Positions 58,966 through 64,000 of a stretch of 64,000 nucleotides of DNA are shown piece by piece. The stretch's first letter is position 1. The number at the start of each line of letters is the position of its first letter. Under the pieces are notes generated by a model that searched no databases, was not told the DNA's origin, and was given only the letters and a program-made list of their open reading frames with translations. The translations under genes were made by a program, and so were the position numbers. The stretch covers positions 1,984,001 to 2,048,000 of the forward strand of contig OY970226.1 in NCBI GenBank assembly GCA_963714065.1, read 5' to 3'. The DNA comes from JAZKID01 sp963714065. GTDB lineage: Bacteria > Pseudomonadota > Alphaproteobacteria > Rhizobiales > UBA4765.

Positions 58966-60687
58966 ATGGATATTTTTTCGGAATTCGCGCAACGCATCGG
59001 CGTTCTGCTGAATGCGTCGTCGCCGATCACGGTGGAAGCGCCGCGCGATCCCGCGCATGGCGATCTTGCCACCAATGCCGCGCTGGTTGCCGCTAAAACT
59101 CTAGGCAAACCGCCGCGCGAAATCGCCGAACATATCGCAACACATTTGCGACAAGACCCCGATGTCGTGAAAGCGGATGTCGCAGGCCCGGGTTTCGTCA
59201 ACTGGTCGCTTTCACCTGTTTTCTGGCAGAAAACGCTGCGCAAGATCGTGGAGGCGGGCGAAACTTATGGCCCTATTCCGTCACGAGGCGTATCGCCCGA
59301 AAACACGATTAACATTGAATACGTTTCCACGAATCCGACAGGTCCGCTGCATGTTGCGCATGGTCGCGGCGCGGTCGTGGGCGATGCGCTCGCGAGCTTG
59401 CTTCAGGCGGCAGGCCATAACGTTGTTCGCGAATATTACATCAATGACGCAGGCGGGCAGGTCGACGTTCTCGCACAATCGGCATTGTTGCGCTATCGCG
59501 AGGCGCTTGGCGAGAAAATCGAAATTCCATCCGGCCTCTATCCCGGCGATTATCTGAAACCGGCCGGCGAGGCGCTGGCAAAACAGCACGGCCGTGGCCT
59601 GCTTGATAAGCCTGAAGCCGAACGTCTTCCGCTTGTGCGCAGTTTTGTAATCACGGCGATGATGGACATGATCCGCGAGGATCTGGCCGCCATCGGCATC
59701 AAGCACGATATTTTCTTCTCCGAACGCAAGCTTGTGGAAGAAGGCAAGGTTGCGGCTGTCATCGAGACTTTACGCAGGATGGGCGAGATCTATGAAGGCG
59801 TGCTGCCGCGCCCCAAGGGTGGCGCCGACGACGACTGGGAAGAGCGTACGCAAACCTTGTTCCGCGCAACCGATTTTGGCGATGATGTCGACCGCCCGTT
59901 GATGAAGTCGGACGGCTCATACACCTATTTTGCATCCGATATCGCCTATCATCTCGAAAAATATTCGCGCGGCGCGAACACGCTCATCAACGTGTGGGGC
60001 GCCGATCACGGCGGTTATGTCAAGCGTATGACGGCTGCGGTGAAAGCAATCACGGAAGGCAAGGCCACGCTCGATGTGCGTATCGTGCAGCTCGTGCGTC
60101 TTCTTCGCAACGGCGAGCTTGTGAAAATGAGCAAACGGTCCGGCGATTTTGTCACCCTGCGCGAAGTGATCGACGAAGTCGGGTGCGATGCGATTCGCTT
60201 TATGATGCTGATGCGCTCAAGCGATGCGACGCTCGATTTCGATCTCGCAAAAGTTGTGGAACAATCGAAGGACAACCCTGTCTTTTATGTTCAATATGCG
60301 CATGCGCGGATTCATTCGGTTTACAGGCAGGCAAAACAGGCTTTTCCCCATTTAAATCCGCAGATTTTGGAGCCAAAAACGAGCCTCGATTGCTTGGGCG
60401 ATATCGCAGAAATCGATATTATCAAGTTATTGGCAGCTTATCCGCGCCAACTGGCAAGTGCAGCGGCGGCAAAAGAGCCGCATAGGATCGCTTTTTATCT
60501 TTTTGAGCTTGCGAGTGCTTTTCATAGTCTTTGGAATAAAGGTAAAGACGTGCCACAATTACGCTTTATTCATCAAGATAATGTGACGTCGACAAATGCG
60601 CATTTGGCCTTGCTTAGAGCCGTGGAAATCGTGATAGCTTCGGGATTACAGATTTTAGGGGTCTCGGCCCCGCAGGAAATGCGCTAA
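58966..60687 (+). CDS. argS: Arginyl-tRNA synthetase
   Basis: A 573-residue class I synthetase. The HIGH motif is HVAHGR within STNPTGPLHVAHGRGAVVGD near 122-140, and the KMSKS motif is KMSKRSG near 385. The N-terminal Arg-specific domain and the C-terminal DALR anticodon-binding domain are present. ATG 58966 is preferred to TTG 58960, which lies two codons before it. Confidence 0.96.
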   Translation: MDIFSEFAQRIGVLLNASSPITVEAPRDPAHGDLATNAALVAAKTLGKPPREIAEHIATHLRQDPDVVKADVAGPGFVNWSLSPVFWQKTLRKIVEAGETYGPIPSRGVSPENTINIEYVSTNPTGPLHVAHGRGAVVGDALASLLQAAGHNVVREYYINDAGGQVDVLAQSALLRYREALGEKIEIPSGLYPGDYLKPAGEALAKQHGRGLLDKPEAERLPLVRSFVITAMMDMIREDLAAIGIKHDIFFSERKLVEEGKVAAVIETLRRMGEIYEGVLPRPKGGADDDWEERTQTLFRATDFGDDVDRPLMKSDGSYTYFASDIAYHLEKYSRGANTLINVWGADHGGYVKRMTAAVKAITEGKATLDVRIVQLVRLLRNGELVKMSKRSGDFVTLREVIDEVGCDAIRFMMLMRSSDATLDFDLAKVVEQSKDNPVFYVQYAHARIHSVYRQAKQAFPHLNPQILEPKTSLDCLGDIAEIDIIKLLAAYPRQLASAAAAKEPHRIAFYLFELASAFHSLWNKGKDVPQLRFIHQDNVTSTNAHLALLRAVEIVIASGLQILGVSAPQEMR

Positions 60688-60717
60688 ACACGCTCAAATG
60701 TTGCATAAGGGGTATCT

Positions 60718-62259
60718 ATGAGTGAGCCGCCAGTCCGCCGCACGAATTGGGCCGCAAGTCAGGGCAGTGACAGCAACGATCCTTTGGCGGAGCTGGAGAG
60801 GATCGTCAGCCGCAGCGGCAATCCGATTGCGCCGGAGCCGGCGCCTGTAACTATTGCTGCTGCGCCTGCGCCCGTGACAATTCCGACGCCTGCGCCGGTA
60901 AGGAAAGACGACTTCCTCGGTTTCAGCGAAGACGAATTCATGGCGGCCTTCCGCTCGCTGGAAGGACGTGCGCCCGTCTCGCCGCCGCTGCGCGAGAGCA
61001 CGATTTTCAAAAAGGAACCTGTTTTTTCGGAACAGCGTCCGGCAGATTTTTCGAAATCCTTTGCGCAGACTTTTGAAGAAGAAGGAAATACCGGCCAGCC
61101 CAATCCGGCCAGGCAGGAATTCGAAAAGCGCGCCGATGCTTTCGATTTCGATACAAGCGCCATAGAAGAAACGCAGGACGATTTCGACGTACAGGATATC
61201 GGCGATAGCTTCGACACGATCGAGCCGGCTTATCGTTATGGCGAAAGCAAATCGCGCAGCGGCCTGGTCACGGTCGTTTCCGTCACCGGCCTTGTTTTCG
61301 TCGGCGTCATCGGCGCCCTGATCTATAACTGGGTGGGCTCGCCGAGTACGGGAGAGCCGATCGTCATCAAGGCCGATAGTTCGCCTGTCAAGAAAATGGC
61401 GGAAGCCGAAACCGAACAGCCTGCTTCTTCCAGCAAACTGATTTACGACCGTCTCGGCAATTCGGAAGACAACGAGAGCGAGAAACTCGTTTCGCGCGAA
61501 GAGCAGCCCGTCGAAAATCTGAATGCGGGCAATGTGCCGCAACAGAACGGCACTTCGCCGCGCATCATTCTCCCCAATCCTTCCGCTGCGCAGAATTCGG
61601 GACCGCTGAACGCGCCGCGTCAGGTTGCGACAACCACGATCCGCGTGCGGCCGGACGGAACGATGGAAAGCATTCCTTCCAACACTGCGGCGGTTACGGC
61701 ATCGGTGCCGAAACCTGTTTCGCCTGCTCCGGCTGTGGCTGCGGCGCAACCTGTGGTCCCGAACATTACGGTTTCGCCCAAAGTTGAAACGAAACCGGCA
61801 AAGGCCGAAGAGGAGCCCGAAGCTTCCGAAGCGCAGGCGCAGCCTGAATCCGTAGCACCCGCAGCCGAAGAAGTGGCAAGCGTTCCGCAAATGCCAACGC
61901 CTGCCAGGACGGCCGTCAAAACGCCGCCGCAACCGAAACAGCAGCCGCAGCGCGTGGCCAGCGCTCCTGCGACCGCAGCCGCCCAGCCTGCCGAAGCGCC
62001 TTCAGGCGGCAGCGGCTTTGTCGTCCAGCTCTCGTCGCAGAAGAACGAAGCCGCAGCACGCGCGACCTTCTCGAGTTTGCAGGCGCGTTTCCCGCAAGTG
62101 CTTTCCGGGCATCAGGCTTCGATCAAGGCGGTGACGCTCGGCGACCGCGGCACTTATTATCGCGTGCGTGTCGGCCCGGTCACGAGCCGCGAGGATGCGG
62201 GCGCGCTCTGCTCGCGCCTCAAGGCGGCGGGCGGCGATTGTGTTGTGACGCCCAACTGA
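60718..62259 (+). CDS. SPOR-domain inner-membrane protein
   Basis: A 513-residue protein anchored by one helix at about 183-206 (LVTVVSVTGLVFVGVIGALIYNWV). The cytoplasmic part is acidic and disordered; the periplasmic part is a long Pro/Ala/Glu-rich linker (about 300-430) followed by a SPOR domain at the end (GFVVQLSSQKNEAAARATFSSLQARFP ... GTYYRVRVGPVTSREDAGALCSRLKAAG). SPOR domains bind denuded glycan strands at the division septum. Its place between argS and nagZ is conserved in alphaproteobacteria. AAGGGG precedes ATG. Confidence 0.92.
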   Translation: MSEPPVRRTNWAASQGSDSNDPLAELERIVSRSGNPIAPEPAPVTIAAAPAPVTIPTPAPVRKDDFLGFSEDEFMAAFRSLEGRAPVSPPLRESTIFKKEPVFSEQRPADFSKSFAQTFEEEGNTGQPNPARQEFEKRADAFDFDTSAIEETQDDFDVQDIGDSFDTIEPAYRYGESKSRSGLVTVVSVTGLVFVGVIGALIYNWVGSPSTGEPIVIKADSSPVKKMAEAETEQPASSSKLIYDRLGNSEDNESEKLVSREEQPVENLNAGNVPQQNGTSPRIILPNPSAAQNSGPLNAPRQVATTTIRVRPDGTMESIPSNTAAVTASVPKPVSPAPAVAAAQPVVPNITVSPKVETKPAKAEEEPEASEAQAQPESVAPAAEEVASVPQMPTPARTAVKTPPQPKQQPQRVASAPATAAAQPAEAPSGGSGFVVQLSSQKNEAAARATFSSLQARFPQVLSGHQASIKAVTLGDRGTYYRVRVGPVTSREDAGALCSRLKAAGGDCVVTPN

Positions 62260-62280
62260 ACGGGTGGACTGCGAAGGAAC

Positions 62281-63321
62281 ATGAAGCGCGCTTTTATGAT
62301 AGGTGTCGGCGCCCAGGTGCTGACGGAGAATGAAAGGGCGTTCATCCGCTCCATGAGGCCAGCAGGCCTTATTCTGTTTGCACGCAATATTTCCAGCCAT
62401 CATCAGGTTTGCGCGCTGATACGCGATTTTCGCGACATGCTTGGCGATCCCGGCGCATCCGTGCTGGTCGATCAGGAAGGAGGGCGCGTGCAGCGCTTGC
62501 GTCCGCCGCTTGCGCCGAACTATCCCTCCGCGCAGGCGATCGGCGATGTTTATCTGAAGGATACAAAAAAAGGGCAGCGCGCCGGCTGGCTCGCAGGCCG
62601 TTTGATCGGCGACGATTTGTACCCGCTCGGCATCGATGTCGATTTCGATCCCGTCACCGATCTGCGCGTTTCCGGTGCGCATGATGTCATCGGCTCGCGC
62701 GCCTATGGGGAGACGGTCGACACGGTCGTGGCACTCGCCAAGGCAAAAATGGAAGGGCTGTTTGCAGCCGGCGTGCTGCCAGTGATCAAGCATATTCCGG
62801 GCCATGGCCGCGCCAAGGCCGATAGCCACCACGAGCTGCCGCAGGTCGATACCAAACACGCCGAATTGTCTGCAACCGATTTCGCGCCCTTCAAGGCGCT
62901 AAATGATGCACCCTTCGCCATGAGCGCGCATGTCGTCTATACCGATATCGATCCGGCAGCGCCCGCAACGACGTCGAAAAAAGTCGTGCAGGAGATCATC
63001 CGCGGCGAGATCGGTTTCGACGGGCTCCTGTTTACCGACGATCTCGGCATGAAGGCGCTCTCGGGCAGTTTCGCGGTCCGCACCATGCGCGCGTTAGAAG
63101 CGGGTTGCGATATCGCGCTGCATTGCTCCGGCGATCTCGACGAGATGCGCGATGTGGCGCGCGCCGCGCCCGAACTTGCGGGCAAAAGCCTCGCGCGCTA
63201 CGAGCGGGCGCTGGCCATGCGCCGCAAGCCCGAACCGTTCAACCGCCGCGAAGCGGAATCGGAATTGAAAGATCTTCTGGCCGAGGCGGGTGCCGCTTCG
63301 AGCTTCGAGCTGGTGGCATGA
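62281..63321 (+). CDS. nagZ: Beta-N-acetylhexosaminidase (family 3)
   Basis: A 346-residue GH3 enzyme that removes N-acetylglucosamine from anhydromuropeptides during peptidoglycan recycling. RPAGLILFARNI, LVDQEGGRVQRL, the catalytic acid/base loop KHIPGHGRAKADSHHELP and the nucleophile Asp in FTDDLGMKAL are visible. No signal peptide, as expected for NagZ. Its stop overlaps the scpA start (ATGA). Confidence 0.94.
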   Translation: MKRAFMIGVGAQVLTENERAFIRSMRPAGLILFARNISSHHQVCALIRDFRDMLGDPGASVLVDQEGGRVQRLRPPLAPNYPSAQAIGDVYLKDTKKGQRAGWLAGRLIGDDLYPLGIDVDFDPVTDLRVSGAHDVIGSRAYGETVDTVVALAKAKMEGLFAAGVLPVIKHIPGHGRAKADSHHELPQVDTKHAELSATDFAPFKALNDAPFAMSAHVVYTDIDPAAPATTSKKVVQEIIRGEIGFDGLLFTDDLGMKALSGSFAVRTMRALEAGCDIALHCSGDLDEMRDVARAAPELAGKSLARYERALAMRRKPEPFNRREAESELKDLLAEAGAASSFELVA

Positions 63322-64000
63322 TGAGCATCGACGATATTCCATCCGATCTGATGGACGAGCACGGCGGCGCCCCGGAGCTGCAGCTTGTCGTCGATGTCGA
63401 CGGTTTCGAAGGTCCGCTCGATCTTTTGCTGACGCTGGCGCGGCAACAGAAAGTCGACCTGTCGAAGATTTCCGTGCTGGCGCTGGCCGAGCAATATCTC
63501 TCTTTCATCGAGGAAGCGCGAAAGCTGCGGCTCGAGATCGCGGCCGACTATTTGCTGATGGCGGCATGGCTCGCCTATCTCAAGAGCAGGCTTCTCCTGC
63601 CCGAGCCGCCGCGCGACGATATCCCGAGCGGCCTAGATCTCGCGGAAGCTCTCACGGAGCGCCTCAAGCGCCTCGCTTTGATGCAGAAAGCGGGAGAAAG
63701 TTTCACTCAAGGCCCGCGTCTGGGGCAGGATGTGTTTCCACGCGGCTTTTCCGATGCGCCACCGGCCGATTGCAAAGTGGTCTGGCTTGCCGATTATACC
63801 CAGCTTTTGCAGGCCTATGCCGGGCAGCGCTCGCGGCAGGAACTGGCGCGGGTCACTCTCAAAACCCGTCCCGTCTGGTCGCTGGTCGAGGCGCGCGAGG
63901 CGCTGGAGCGGTTGACCGGTTTAAATCTGGACTGGTTCCGTTTCGATCTTGCGCTTTTGGCCGAACTCAACGATCCTGAAAGGCGTGTCAGCGCGCTTGC
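63318..64000 (+). CDS. scpA: Segregation and condensation protein A (5' part)
   Basis: The first 227 codons of scpA, running off the window. VVDVDGFEGPLDLLLTLARQQKVDLSKISVLALAEQYLSFIEEA and ADYLLMAAWLAYLKSRLLLPEPP are the N-terminal kleisin signature that binds SMC. The region around 130-190 is longer and less conserved. It forms the condensin complex with SMC and ScpB, which should lie downstream. The start ATG 63318 overlaps the nagZ stop. Confidence 0.94.
   Translation, partial: MMSIDDIPSDLMDEHGGAPELQLVVDVDGFEGPLDLLLTLARQQKVDLSKISVLALAEQYLSFIEEARKLRLEIAADYLLMAAWLAYLKSRLLLPEPPRDDIPSGLDLAEALTERLKRLALMQKAGESFTQGPRLGQDVFPRGFSDAPPADCKVVWLADYTQLLQAYAGQRSRQELARVTLKTRPVWSLVEAREALERLTGLNLDWFRFDLALLAELNDPERRVSAL

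Noticed and set aside
60694..61932. A 412-codon minus-strand frame rich in Arg
   Set aside because: Shadow of the SPOR-domain gene; the composition follows from the Ala/Pro/Glu-rich linker on the other strand.

Overview
The window reads as a chromosomal segment of an alphaproteobacterium. The evidence is the gene content: a DUF1465/RcdA homologue, a DUF1013 (TrcR-type) regulator, DUF1192, DUF3126 and DUF992 proteins, an AapJQMP-type amino acid transporter, and the order dgt-argS-SPOR-nagZ-scpA and lgt-midA-pgeF. Three TTAA-N7-TTAA (CtrA-type) boxes sit just upstream of start codons. No species can be named from the sequence alone. Most genes are GC-rich (one 60-base line inside secA counts 36 G+C), but about eleven single orphan genes are clearly AT-rich (one line of the gene at 15899 counts 20 G+C of 60).

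Layout. 1-2.2 kb: end of a polar amino acid ABC transporter overlapping an indoleamine 2,3-dioxygenase-like gene. 2.2-16.5 kb: mixed accessory and core genes, including a DUF3300 protein with a Tyr-rich small protein, a metallophosphoesterase, tRNA-Leu(UAA), an outer-membrane beta-barrel, an FAD monooxygenase, cysE, a BTLCP protease - tandem PilZ - PAS group, a frameshifted rhomboid and a CBS protein. 16.5-24.4 kb, all minus strand: patatin, nadE, a biotin-dependent carboxylase alpha subunit, class II DAHP synthase and an SDR. 24.6-31.2 kb: a sulfurtransferase, aapJQMP with an EF-hand orphan at its 3' end, and metC. 31.2-37.6 kb, minus strand: an ABC exporter, psd, pssA, an ArnT-like lipid glycosyltransferase, a GT2 and a LAB_N protein, several translationally coupled. 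37.7-46.5 kb: a LOG protein, a parvulin, secA and a cell-cycle group (TrcR, DUF1192, RcdA). 46.5-64 kb: proC, ybjN, ubiK, lgt, midA, a GNAT protein, pgeF, prs, rplY, pth, ychF, dgt, argS, a SPOR protein, nagZ and the 5' part of scpA.

Three layers lie over this ordinary chromosome. First, a family of short palindromic elements, usually bounded by GTCAT and ATGAC, occurs about a dozen times between genes; one copy lies between two 26-bp copies of the 3' end of ychF. A second, different palindromic repeat lies in frame inside the ArnT-like gene. Second, AT-rich orphan genes without recognisable families interrupt conserved gene neighbourhoods one at a time; two carry EF-hand-like loops. Third, there are regulatory DNA structures: three CtrA-type boxes, a four-run G-quadruplex motif, and several perfect palindromes, one of which sits on the promoter of a gene that appears to have been lost.
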